Shown piece after piece: positions 1 through 7,415 of a stretch of DNA of 29,796 nt. Under the pieces are notes generated by a model. The model searched no databases. It saw nothing but the letters and a program-made list of their open reading frames with translations, and was not told where the DNA came from. Position numbers and translations under genes: made by a program. Within the stretch, counting starts at the first letter, position 1. Each line of letters begins with the position of its first letter. Source of the stretch: a virus; IMG/VR virus record IMGVR_UViG_3300009124_000071, positions 1 through 29,796 of that record; one strand, given 5' to 3'.

Positions 1-1605
1 TATGTGCGCGTGCGGTTCAGCCGCAATCCTTTCGCCCAGGAAGTCCTAGGCGATGTGAAGGACGGCGTTCTTAGGAACGTCTCTTTCGGCTACTCCATCG
101 ACAAGATGGAGGAGCGCGGCGGTGGCGATTTTGTCGCTACTGCTTGGACCCCTTACGAGGTGTCCGTGGTTTCCGTGCCGGCTGATCCCTCTGTTGGGGT
201 TGGCCGTTCACTAGAGACCGACTCCAACGCTGCTCCGGCAGCACCTCAACCTGATCCCATTCCTGCAATGGAAAACACCACCCCTGATCTGGCAGTGGTG
301 CGGGCCGAAGCCGCCGAGGCTGAGCGCTCCCGCATCGCTGGCATCAATGCCCTGTGCGATAAGCACAACCTGAGCGAGCTTGGCCGTCAACTGGTCGAGT
401 CTGGCCGTTCTATCGACGAGGCCCGCGCAGCTGTTCTCGATCAGCTCGGCGCTAAGCCCATCGAAGCCGTTAAGCCGGTTGAGATGGATCAGCGTGAAGC
501 TGCCAACTACAGCATCTCTGCAGGCATCAGCGCTGCGCTGAGCGGCGACTGGTCTTCCCGCGAGGCTGGCCTGGTTCGTGAAATCAGCCAAGAGGTTCAG
601 CGCACTTCCGGCTTTAAGCAAGGCGGCAAGCGCAGTTTCTTTGTTCCTTTCTCGGCTCTTGCCAAGCGCGCCACCTACGTCACCTCGGCGGCCGTGAATG
701 GCGGCAACCTGGTTGCCACCGACCTGATGGCCGATGAGTTCATCGAGGCTCTTCGGAATGAGTCGATGATGCTGCGCATGGGCGTTCGCTCCATGACCGG
801 CCTCGTCGGTGACGTGGCAATCCCCCGTCGCTCCGGTGTTGCCTCGACCTACTACCTGAGCACCGAGACCACTGCCATCACCCAGTCGGAGTCCACCTTC
901 GACCAAGTGACCTTGGCTCCCAAGAACCTCGCTGCACTTTCCAAGTACAGCCGCCAGACCCTGCTGCAAGGCACCCCTGGCATCGAGGATCTGGTTCGCC
1001 GTGACCTGACTGACGGCATCAACCTGGGCATCGACCTGGGCATCCTGAACGGCTCCGGTTCTTCCGGTCAGCCCACCGGCATCCTCAACACCTCCGGCAT
1101 CGGCTCGGTGGCACTCGGAACTAACGGTGGCGCTATCACTGTTGACGCCCTGGTTGACCTTGAAGAGCAGGTGCTGATCGACAACGGCGCGGTCAACCGC
1201 GACGCTATCGGTTATGTGACTAACGCCAAGGTGCTTGCTGAGCTGAAGAAGCTCCGCGCTGGTGGTTCTACCTCCACCGACGGCGCCTACCTGGTGAACG
1301 ATCAGCTGAACGCCATTGGCCGCGGCGGCACTCCTGCCTCGGTGAACGGCTACCCGCTCTATGTCACCAACCAGGTTCCTAGCAACCTGACCAAAGGCAC
1401 CAGCAGCGGCGTTTGCTCCGCTGCGCTGATGGGTGATTTCTCCCAGGCCATGGTTGGCTTCTGGGGCAACGGCATCGAGATTGTTGTGGGTGAAGACTCC
1501 GACGATTTCAGCAAGGCTCTGACCAGCGTTCGCGCAATCGTCACCTACGACGTTGCCGTCCGCCACGCTGAGTCCTTCGCAGCCGTCCTTGACGTGACCA
1601 CCTGA
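1..1605 (+). CDS. Prohead protease-major capsid protein fusion (5' partial)
   Basis: The open frame runs in from base 1, so the true start lies upstream; GTG at 4 is only the first usable codon. Residues 1-65 (numbered from that GTG) look like the end of an HK97-type prohead protease (peptidase U35): the VSFGY segment holds the probable nucleophile Ser27, and YEVSVVSVPADP holds the conserved Glu52. Residues about 90-165 are charged and helical, like a scaffolding delta domain. From about 166 to 533 the protein is an HK97-fold major capsid protein, with an N-arm, a VPF...ATYVTS stretch and the GILNGSGSSGQPTGIL segment. The protease would process the capsid precursor during head maturation. In most phages these are two genes; here nothing interrupts the frame. 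An in-frame ATG at 268 could give a protease-free capsid product, but I see no good ribosome site before it. Confidence 0.92.
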   Translation, partial: YVRVRFSRNPFAQEVLGDVKDGVLRNVSFGYSIDKMEERGGGDFVATAWTPYEVSVVSVPADPSVGVGRSLETDSNAAPAAPQPDPIPAMENTTPDLAVVRAEAAEAERSRIAGINALCDKHNLSELGRQLVESGRSIDEARAAVLDQLGAKPIEAVKPVEMDQREAANYSISAGISAALSGDWSSREAGLVREISQEVQRTSGFKQGGKRSFFVPFSALAKRATYVTSAAVNGGNLVATDLMADEFIEALRNESMMLRMGVRSMTGLVGDVAIPRRSGVASTYYLSTETTAITQSESTFDQVTLAPKNLAALSKYSRQTLLQGTPGIEDLVRRDLTDGINLGIDLGILNGSGSSGQPTGILNTSGIGSVALGTNGGAITVDALVDLEEQVLIDNGAVNRDAIGYVTNAKVLAELKKLRAGGSTSTDGAYLVNDQLNAIGRGGTPASVNGYPLYVTNQVPSNLTKGTSSGVCSAALMGDFSQAMVGFWGNGIEIVVGEDSDDFSKALTSVRAIVTYDVAVRHAESFAAVLDVTT

Positions 1606-1647
1606 TAAAGGAGGCGGGGCCGGGCAACCGGCCCCCTTTTTCTTATG
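1606..1647 (+). promoter_or_regulatory. Strong Shine-Dalgarno set apart from its start codon by a hairpin
   Basis: AAAGGAGG (about 1607-1614) follows the capsid stop, but no ATG, GTG or TTG lies at normal spacing from it. The next start is ATG 1645, some 30 nt away. The 20-nt hairpin at 1616-1635 lies between them. If the hairpin is looped out, the SD-to-ATG spacing falls to about 10 nt. This arrangement is inferred from sequence only. Confidence 0.5.
1616..1641 (+). terminator. Intrinsic terminator-like hairpin after the capsid gene
   Basis: The perfect 8-bp stem GGGGCCGG/CCGGCCCC closes a GCAA (GNRA) tetraloop and is followed by C and five T. This is a textbook rho-independent shape. Because the tail genes continue on the same strand, it may act as a partial terminator that lowers transcription after the abundant capsid protein. 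It also sits inside the initiation region of the next gene. Confidence 0.75.
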
Positions 1648-1830
1648 CGTGTTTTGATTGTTCGCACCTGCTGCGCCCAGCAGCAACACCTTGAGGAAGG
1701 CAAGGTCTATGACCTTGATACCAAGGTGGCCGGCCAACTGCTTCGGATGGGTCGCGCTGTAGACGCTCCGGCTGAGCAACCCAAGCCAAAGGCAGCACCT
1801 CGCAAAGCAAAAGCCAATGGCGTTGACTGA
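1645..1830 (+). CDS. Small head-region protein, 61 aa
   Basis: No function is recognised with confidence. The N-terminal part (about residues 1-40) has the pattern of small phage proteins encoded just after the capsid: a short beta start, a Gly-Lys-Val-Tyr-Asp-Leu segment, then a helix ending in LLRMGRAVD. The last 20 residues are a Pro/Lys/Ala-rich basic tail. It lies between the capsid and the FII-like joiner and overlaps the latter by 14 nt, which fits a minor head or head-tail joining role. Its start codon follows a hairpin that separates it from the only good ribosome site. Confidence 0.7.
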   Translation: MRVLIVRTCCAQQQHLEEGKVYDLDTKVAGQLLRMGRAVDAPAEQPKPKAAPRKAKANGVD

Positions 1831-2254
1831 TCTGCCTGACAGCTATTTGGCTGATTTCGGCGTTGATTGCGTCGCCGGCAGCATTACTGGCAAAGGCATT
1901 CTTGATATGCCTGGCCAAGTGCTTGCCGGCAACATGGTGATTAGCACCGACTTCATGCTGACGGCCAAGGCGGCAGATTTCGGGGATCTCCTTTATGACT
2001 CGGAGATCACAGTCAATGGCGTTGCATACGTTGTACGCGAAACCCGGCTGATTGATGACGGCTTGTTTTGCGAGATCAGCTTGCAGCGGAGCGTGGCAAC
2101 TACGATGAGCACAGCAGCAACAGCGATCGATGCTGGGGACAGCGATGATTCTGTTGATGACTTGGCTAATGCTCAGCTTGATCCTGAGGTAGACGGCGGC
2201 AGCGCTAGCTCTAGCTACCTTGATGGAAACACTATTGACGGCGGAGCGGCATGA
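1817..2254 (+). CDS. Head-tail joining protein (lambda FII-like)
   Basis: A 145-aa protein whose first about 95 residues resemble the FII-like head-tail attachment family: a short N-terminal helix, a V/I-rich strand, the GKGILDMPGQVLAGN segment, then a strand pair around ITVNGVAYVVRETRLIDDGLFCEISL. These proteins bind the connector in the filled head and provide the surface for the tail. The last about 50 residues are low-complexity and acidic (Ser, Asp, Gly), a feature not expected in this family, and may be a disordered tail. It overlaps the next gene by ATGA at 2251. The assignment rests on pattern and gene order; sequence identity in this family is usually low. Confidence 0.7.
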   Translation: MALTDLPDSYLADFGVDCVAGSITGKGILDMPGQVLAGNMVISTDFMLTAKAADFGDLLYDSEITVNGVAYVVRETRLIDDGLFCEISLQRSVATTMSTAATAIDAGDSDDSVDDLANAQLDPEVDGGSASSSYLDGNTIDGGAA

Positions 2255-2859
2255 GCAGCACGGCACGAATCAGGCTGCGGCGTGACACCGAAGCTGACTG
2301 GACCGCCGCAAATCCCACCTTGCTTGACGGCGAGATGGGCATTGAAACTGATACGCGCCGGTACAAGGTTGGCGATGGTTCGACTGCTTGGAGCAGCCTT
2401 AGCTATTACATTGAAGGCGTGCTGGCTCGCGGTCAGGCCAGCAAGACAACCAGCGGCACCATCGCCATTGCCACTGCAGGCACTTATCAAAGCACTGGTC
2501 TAACGGCGACTTTTGATAGCAGCACGGATTATCAAACTGTGCTCGGCACGTCCGACACTTTTGCCATCAAGAACAACAGCGGCGCAACCAAGCTGTTCCA
2601 AGTGCAGGCCAGCATGGACGCCTATGCCGGAAACAATCACACGCTTGGAATCAAACTGGCAAAGAACGGCACTGGCATTGATCAGTCTGAGTGCCGGGCC
2701 TTTTCCGGTTCCACTGGTCAGATTGCCAAGCTGTTTTGTTTCTGGATGGTTGAGCTGGCTGACGGCGATGAGGTGGCCATGTATGTCGCAAATATTGGCG
2801 ACACCACCACAATTCAATTCCAACGCGGCCGCATTTCAGCGATTGAGGTGAAGGCATGA
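2251..2859 (+). CDS. Structural protein with Mtd/fiber-type N-terminal domain
   Basis: The 202-aa product begins with the motif shared by major tropism determinant and many phage fibers: IRLRRDTEADWTAANPTLLDGEMG followed by IETDTRRYKVGDG and TAWSSL (residues 6-50). This N-terminal domain usually anchors a fiber or receptor-binding protein. The remaining about 150 residues are rich in beta-strand, Ser, Thr and Gly and look like a single jelly-roll-type domain. The gene lies inside the head-tail joining block and overlaps both neighbours by ATGA, so a head fiber or decoration protein is more likely than a tail fiber. That role is inferred from position. Confidence 0.75.
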   Translation: MSSTARIRLRRDTEADWTAANPTLLDGEMGIETDTRRYKVGDGSTAWSSLSYYIEGVLARGQASKTTSGTIAIATAGTYQSTGLTATFDSSTDYQTVLGTSDTFAIKNNSGATKLFQVQASMDAYAGNNHTLGIKLAKNGTGIDQSECRAFSGSTGQIAKLFCFWMVELADGDEVAMYVANIGDTTTIQFQRGRISAIEVKA

Positions 2860-3287
2860 CGACCCGGCGGGAGTCAATTCTTGCCAGGATCAGAACGACC
2901 CTGACCGGCACCTCAAACGTCGGCACGCGGATATGGCGCAGCCGTGTACAGGCATTGGCGCGGCAAGAAAGCCCGGCGATCATTATTGAGCCGGTCAGCG
3001 ACACGCCAGAGCAAAACACCAGCCTTCCGACATTGGATTGGAGCTTGGTTGTTCGCGTGAGCGTTGTTGTGCGCGGCGACGTGCCAGACCAGCAGGCTGA
3101 TCCGATCGTTGAAAGCCTGCACGCCAAGCTGATGGCTGATCTAACCGTTGGCGGTAACGCCATCGATATTCAGCCTGGGAACGTAACTTTTGAAATGGTT
3201 GACGCTGATCAGCCAACCGGCGTTATTAGTTGCGATTACGTTGTTAGGTACAGAACGGAGCTTGACGATTTGACCACCATCCCATAG
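2856..3287 (+). CDS. Probable tail terminator/completion protein
   Basis: A 143-aa protein with the layout of phage tail terminator proteins (lambda gpU-like and related families). An N-terminal helix (RRESILARIRTTL) is followed by a strand with PAIIIEP, a long strand LDWSLVVRVSVVVRG, a helix DPIVESLHAKLMADL, and two final strands ending VISCDYVVRYRT. Such proteins cap the tail tube when it reaches full length and join it to the head. It starts within an ATGA overlap and lies directly before the tube gene, the usual place. The call is from predicted secondary structure and synteny, since the family diverges strongly. Confidence 0.7.
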   Translation: MTTRRESILARIRTTLTGTSNVGTRIWRSRVQALARQESPAIIIEPVSDTPEQNTSLPTLDWSLVVRVSVVVRGDVPDQQADPIVESLHAKLMADLTVGGNAIDIQPGNVTFEMVDADQPTGVISCDYVVRYRTELDDLTTIP

Positions 3288-3292
3288 CTACG

Positions 3293-3385
3293 ATGGTGAT
3301 TGAAGAACTACCGGCAAGCGAAAGCTTTTCAGCGGACGACGCCGGCGCAACCCACTACCCCCGAGATCGAGGTTGTAACCGATGA
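3293..3385 (+). CDS. Possible 30-aa peptide between tail terminator and tube genes
   Basis: ATG 3293 opens a 30-codon frame that ends in an ATGA overlap with the tail tube gene at 3382. The peptide begins MVIEELPASESF. It has no recognisable domain and no strong ribosome site. The exact overlap suggests it could serve for translational coupling, but chance is quite possible at this length. Confidence 0.25.
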   Translation: MVIEELPASESFSADDAGATHYPRDRGCNR

Positions 3386-4317
3386 CTCTGCGGACTAGCC
3401 AACGCCTCCTGCTCGCGGAGATCGAGAGCAGCTACGGCACTGACCCCACGCCGACCGGCGCAGATAACGCGATCTTGGTTCGCAGCTTGGAAATCACTCC
3501 GATTCAGTCGGACGTGGTTGATCGCGAATTGGTCCGCGGCTTCATGGGCAATTTTGAGGCCCTGCTGGCCTTCCAGCGCGTCGAGGTGAGCTTTGAGGTT
3601 GAGCTGGCAGGCTCGGGAACTGCTGGCACTGCCCCGGCTTGGGACGCTCTGATTCGCGCTTGTGGCTGCAGCGTGGCCACCGTTGCTAGTACGTCGGTGA
3701 CCTATTCGCCGCGTTCTGAATCTTTCGAGTCCGCAACCCTTTACTACTTCACCGATGGCGTGCGCCATAAGGTGACCGGCGCCCGCGGCACGTTCTCGAT
3801 CAGCGCTGAGGTGGGCCAGATTCCGACGCTGAATTTCTCGATGGTGGGCATTTACAACGCCCCCGACGACAGCTCTAACCCCACGCCTACTTATCAAAAT
3901 CAGGCTAGGCCGGTGCTGTTTAAGAACGGCAACACCACCAGCCAGCAGCTCTTTAGCTATGCCGGTGCCGTTCAGTCGTTCAGCTTTGATCTGAACGCAG
4001 CCACCACCTACCGCGAACTGGTGGGAGGCACCAAAGAGGTGCTCTACACCGATCGCAAACCTTCCGGCAGCATCGTGCTGGAAGCTGAGTTGATGGCTAC
4101 CCACAACTTCTTTAGCGATATCACCGGCACGGCAACTGGAAACAACACGTTCCAGCACGGCCAAACGGCTGGCAACATCGTGACATTCAGTGCGCCTCAG
4201 ACTGACCTGACGGCAATCAGCTATAGCGATTCCGACGGAATCCAAATGCTCAACATCGATTACAACGCCGCCCCGTCGAATTCGGGTAACGACGAGTTCG
4301 AGATTGCGCTGACTTAA
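3382..4317 (+). CDS. Major tail (tube) protein
   Basis: A 311-aa protein that fits siphovirus tail tube proteins. It begins with a short helix/strand (TSQRLLLAEIESSYGTDPTP), followed by LVRSLEITPIQSDVVDRELVRGFMG. Several long amphipathic strands follow, including VEVSFEVELAGSG, YYFTDGVRHKVTGARGTFSISAEVGQIPTLNFSMVG and SFSFDLNAATTYRELV. The YNAPDD region, PTP motif and repeated G-x-[FI] strands resemble the two-domain tube proteins of lambda-like phages. It should form the hexameric rings around the tape measure. A GAGG ribosome site lies about 10 nt before the start, and the tail chaperones and tape measure follow, which supports the call. Confidence 0.82.
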   Translation: MTLRTSQRLLLAEIESSYGTDPTPTGADNAILVRSLEITPIQSDVVDRELVRGFMGNFEALLAFQRVEVSFEVELAGSGTAGTAPAWDALIRACGCSVATVASTSVTYSPRSESFESATLYYFTDGVRHKVTGARGTFSISAEVGQIPTLNFSMVGIYNAPDDSSNPTPTYQNQARPVLFKNGNTTSQQLFSYAGAVQSFSFDLNAATTYRELVGGTKEVLYTDRKPSGSIVLEAELMATHNFFSDITGTATGNNTFQHGQTAGNIVTFSAPQTDLTAISYSDSDGIQMLNIDYNAAPSNSGNDEFEIALT

Positions 4318-4352
4318 GCCACTGCTACGCTTGCGACGATTAGCCACCTTCT

Positions 4353-4697
4353 ATGGCGTTCGTTCTCAAGCAATCAGATACCTACAGCTGGCCTGTCGCA
4401 TTTGACATCCCCGTTGACGGTGGCCGCCACCAGCGCGTCACCTTTGACGGGGTTTTTAAGCGCGTCAGCCAAAGCCGTATGCGCGAGATTGGCCAAATGA
4501 TTCAGGAAGATCAGCTGACCGAGGCTGATCTGGTTTCTGAAATTTTGGTCGGTTGGTCTGGCATCACCGACGACGACGGCAAGGAAATGCCGTTTAGTCA
4601 GAAGGCATTGGCGCAACTGCTCGACGTGCCGATGCTTGCTGGTGCTATTGCCACCACCTACTTGGAAAGCCACCAAGGGGCTAAGCGAAAAAACTGA
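4353..4697 (+). CDS. Tail assembly chaperone, G-like short form
   Basis: A 114-aa protein at the lambda G position, between tube and tape measure. The N-terminus is beta-rich (FVLKQSDTYSWPVAFDIPV, RVTFDGVFKRVSQ). The middle has a helical segment (MREIGQMIQEDQLTEADLVSEILVGWSGI) and the C-terminus is helical. These chaperones bind the tape measure and recruit tube subunits but do not stay in the virion. The last sense codons are CGA AAA AAC before TGA 4695, a -1 slippery site that lets some ribosomes enter the downstream T frame. No Shine-Dalgarno is obvious before ATG 4353. Confidence 0.85.
   Translation: MAFVLKQSDTYSWPVAFDIPVDGGRHQRVTFDGVFKRVSQSRMREIGQMIQEDQLTEADLVSEILVGWSGITDDDGKEMPFSQKALAQLLDVPMLAGAIATTYLESHQGAKRKN
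4688..4694 (+). promoter_or_regulatory. Programmed -1 frameshift site A AAA AAC (G/GT)
   Basis: In the G frame the codons read CG[A AAA AAC] TGA, an exact X XXY YYZ heptamer next to the stop codon. After slipping back one base the ribosome reads CTG ACA GAG GCC and continues without a stop into the T frame, reaching its ATG 4748 in phase and ending at 5020. This gives a 222-aa GT product. The arrangement matches the conserved G/GT frameshift of long-tailed phages. Confidence 0.9.
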
Positions 4698-5020
4698 CAG
4701 AGGCCGCTGAGTATTGGGCCAAAGGCACCGAAGACACCTCGGAGCTAATGGCCGATGCCGCGGCCTTTGGTCTTGCGCTTCCGCAGCCAGACGGCCCAGA
4801 AGATTTCGAGGTTTGGCAGGAAAACTGGCCAGCCGTTGAAATGTTCCTGCGATGCCAGACCCAATGGCGCACATCAATGAGCGGCATTGTTGGCATGGAC
4901 TATGGGGCGCTTGCGTGGCTCTTTAGACTGTATGAAGTAGAAGACCCCCGCTCACTTCTGGAGGATCTGCAGGTCATGGAAGGGGCGGTGATGCATGTTT
5001 TGAATAAGGAGCAGAAATAA
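4694..5020 (+). CDS. Tail assembly chaperone T extension (DUF1799-like), read by -1 frameshift
   Basis: A 108-codon extension in the -1 frame that joins the G-like protein. Its C-terminal half matches DUF1799: FGLALPQPDGPEDFEVWQENWPAVEMF, then QTQWRTSMSGIVGMDYGALAWLF and a final helix LEDLQVMEGAVMHVL. In GT, the G part binds the tape measure and the T part binds tube protein. ATG 4748 could in principle start a free 90-aa T protein, but no ribosome site supports it and the frameshift route is typical of this locus. The stop TAA overlaps the tape measure ATG by one base. Confidence 0.85.
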   Translation: MTEAAEYWAKGTEDTSELMADAAAFGLALPQPDGPEDFEVWQENWPAVEMFLRCQTQWRTSMSGIVGMDYGALAWLFRLYEVEDPRSLLEDLQVMEGAVMHVLNKEQK

Positions 5021-6894
5021 TGACGACAACGTTTGGGTTTCTCATCAAAGCCAACGTCACAGGCGATAGCAATATCAAGCGTCTTGGCAACTCCATGCAG
5101 GGAGTGCAAGGCAAGGTCAAAAATCTCAAGATGGCCGTTGGCGGCCTAAGCACTGCATTCAAGGCCCTGGGCGCGGCGCTAGTAGTTGGCGGATTTTCTA
5201 GCTTTATCAAAAGCACCATCGACCAAGCCGATGCTCTTGGCAAGCTGAGCACTAGGACTGGCATTGCGGCCAATTCGCTGCAGGCATTTGTCAATGCAGG
5301 CAAGCTGGCCGACGTTTCGCAGAAGCAGCTTGAAACTGGCCTTAAGAGTTTTGCGCGCACCTCTTATGAGGCGGGTCAAGGTGTCGCCACCTATGCCGAT
5401 GCTTATGCATCGCTTGGCGTAGATGTAAAAAAAGCAGACGGCAGCCTTAAGGCTTCCGACGATCTGCTGAAAGAAATTGCAGACAAGTTCAAGGATCTGC
5501 CGAATGGCCCCGAAAAGGCGGCCATTGCCATGCGCCTGTTTGGCAAGTCTGGCGCCGACATGATCACGCTGCTGAATGGCGGCAGTGAAGCGCTAGAGCG
5601 TTTTAACTATGAGGTCAGCGACAATTTCTCGCAGAATGCCGAATATTTCAACGACCAAATTACCATCCTGCAAATCCAATTCGATGGTTTCAGAAAGCAA
5701 CTGCTAGATGCGTTGCTGCCTGCGCTGAATGCAATCCTTGAAGTATTTGGTGATTTGTTCAGCAGCGGTCAAGATTTTGGACCGCTATTTAAGGTGATCG
5801 AAGTTGGCATTCGCGGGGTGGCCAGTGTAGTGCTTGGCCTTGTGCAGTCAATGCGGTTCTTTGTACGGACTATCCGCGATCTCCTGTCGATTGCTCAGCT
5901 AGTCGTTCAAGGAAAGTTTGGCGCGGCTGTTGATGTTGCCAAAACTGGCTTGGCCGACACTCGCAGCCAATTTTTTAAAGATATTGCAGCACAGCAAAAA
6001 GTGCTGTTTGGCCGTTCTGAAGTTGGCGCTGATTACGGCGGAGGCGGCCGTGGCGCATTTATTCCCCGAACAGTTTCTGGCGCGGCAGCTGGTCGAGGAA
6101 GGCAGGAAAAGACACCAGAACAGCAGGCTGCTGAGGATCAGCAAAAAGCCGCGGATGAATACGAACGGATGCTGCAGAAGCTTATGGGCACTGCAGCAGA
6201 GTTCAAGACAATCACGATTGATGCCGTCGAGGTGACCAAGGGCCAAGCGACTGCATTTGATGGCGTCAAAGATGCAGCCACTGGCTATTTAGAAACCATT
6301 GGCACTATGCGACAAGGCGTGGCAAGCCTGGCCACAAATGCGTTTCAAGGTCTTGAAAACGCTCTAGTTGATTTGGCGACTACTGGCAAAACAAATTTCC
6401 TCGATTTTGCTAGGGCGATCATGGTGGCCACAACTCGCATGATTATTCAGCAAACAATTTTGCGCAGCATCATGCAGGCTATTGGCGCAATACCTGGCGG
6501 CGCCCTTCCAACTTCGCCATTTGGCGGCCCACAGGTCGTTTCGGGTGGCACTGGCATTGATGGCAACGCTTTTGGCGCCGCGGCATTTTCCAAGCAAATG
6601 CCAGCGTTTTCTTTAAAACCCTATGCAAAAGGCGGCATCATTAGCCAACCAACTATGTCGCTGATGGGCGAAGCAGGCCCCGAGGCTGTATTGCCTCTCA
6701 AGCGCGGACCAGGCGGCAAGCTTGGCGTTGCTGGCGGCGGCGGAAGCGTACAAGTTGGTTCAATCAATATCAGCGTTGAAAACACTGGCGAGCAACTAAG
6801 CGCAGCAGCGCAAAAGCAAATCGCCAACCAAGTTCAAGGTATCGTTATGGCAACGCTTGTGAACGAACAACGCAGCGGAGGTGTCCTGCGATGA
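5020..6894 (+). CDS. Tail tape measure protein
   Basis: A 624-aa protein that sets tail length and occupies the tube before DNA ejection. The N-terminus has a coiled, Lys/Gln-rich stretch (SNIKRLGNSMQGVQGKVKNLK). A conserved phage tape-measure region follows (QADALGKLSTRTGIAANSLQAF and AAIAMRLFGKSGADM). Hydrophobic helices lie around residues 230-300. A Glu/Gln/Lys-rich helix spans about 365-390, and the C-terminus has the usual KGGIISQPTMSLMGEAGPEAVLPL motif (about 538-562) with a Gly-rich end. At roughly 0.15 nm per residue, tail length would be about 90-95 nm, short for a siphovirus. AAGGAG lies 8 nt before the start. It overlaps the M-like gene by ATGA. Confidence 0.93.
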   Translation: MTTTFGFLIKANVTGDSNIKRLGNSMQGVQGKVKNLKMAVGGLSTAFKALGAALVVGGFSSFIKSTIDQADALGKLSTRTGIAANSLQAFVNAGKLADVSQKQLETGLKSFARTSYEAGQGVATYADAYASLGVDVKKADGSLKASDDLLKEIADKFKDLPNGPEKAAIAMRLFGKSGADMITLLNGGSEALERFNYEVSDNFSQNAEYFNDQITILQIQFDGFRKQLLDALLPALNAILEVFGDLFSSGQDFGPLFKVIEVGIRGVASVVLGLVQSMRFFVRTIRDLLSIAQLVVQGKFGAAVDVAKTGLADTRSQFFKDIAAQQKVLFGRSEVGADYGGGGRGAFIPRTVSGAAAGRGRQEKTPEQQAAEDQQKAADEYERMLQKLMGTAAEFKTITIDAVEVTKGQATAFDGVKDAATGYLETIGTMRQGVASLATNAFQGLENALVDLATTGKTNFLDFARAIMVATTRMIIQQTILRSIMQAIGAIPGGALPTSPFGGPQVVSGGTGIDGNAFGAAAFSKQMPAFSLKPYAKGGIISQPTMSLMGEAGPEAVLPLKRGPGGKLGVAGGGGSVQVGSINISVENTGEQLSAAAQKQIANQVQGIVMATLVNEQRSGGVLR

Positions 6895-7415
6895 CTGCTT
6901 ACATCACCTTAAACAATATGCCCGTTGCGCTTGAAACCAGCGCGCGGCGTGGCGTGAGGGCGCAGCGTGTTCAGTTTGGCGATGGCTATTCGCAAATTTT
7001 GACGGATGGCCTTAATAGCCAACATGAGTCTTGGCAATGCTCAACCGGGCCATTGGCTTTGGAAGACGCCTATGGCATTGAGTCTTATTTGTATCGAAAG
7101 AAGGGACAAGCCTTCAGCTGGACGCCACCTGATTCCACAAAAAGTTTCACGGCGCAATTTGAAAGCGGCATTCTTGACCTTGGTTTTGCGAATATCAATT
7201 CCTTGACCTTAACTGGATACACAAGGCCAACTGATTACACCGCAAACTTGGCGACGGGCCGATTGACTTCAGTTACAATTGACAACCTGACTGACGTAAG
7301 CGTTTCGTTGACCCTTGCTGCCAAAGATTACATCATTGAATCTGGTTGGCAGTTTGATTACATCAGCCCAGTCATTGCCCGGCTTTCGTTCACATTGCAG
7401 CAGGTATATGTATGA
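6891..7415 (+). CDS. Minor tail protein, lambda M-like
   Basis: A 174-aa protein carrying the M-family signature RVQFGDGYSQ (about residues 25-34) with DGLNSQHESW after it, then a helix that contains YLYRKKGQAFSWTPP. The M homologues sit at the tail tip next to the hub and link the tube to the baseplate. The C-terminal part (about 105-174) carries a further beta-rich segment, making it longer than lambda gpM (about 109 aa). This resembles forms in which a second receptor-distal or Ig-like domain is added. It starts in the ATGA that ends the tape measure and overlaps the L-like gene by ATGA, so the tail-tip genes are translated together. Confidence 0.85.
   Translation: MTAYITLNNMPVALETSARRGVRAQRVQFGDGYSQILTDGLNSQHESWQCSTGPLALEDAYGIESYLYRKKGQAFSWTPPDSTKSFTAQFESGILDLGFANINSLTLTGYTRPTDYTANLATGRLTSVTIDNLTDVSVSLTLAAKDYIIESGWQFDYISPVIARLSFTLQQVYV

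Noticed and set aside
211-1779. A 522-codon open frame on the minus strand opposite the capsid gene
   Set aside because: It is the mirror of a highly codon-biased capsid gene, has low-complexity His/Gly/Ala content and no known domain. The plus-strand protein is certain.
4702-4730. Stem-loop after the G/GT slippery site
   Set aside because: Only a short GGCC/GGCC pairing was found by eye, too weak to claim as a frameshift stimulator.
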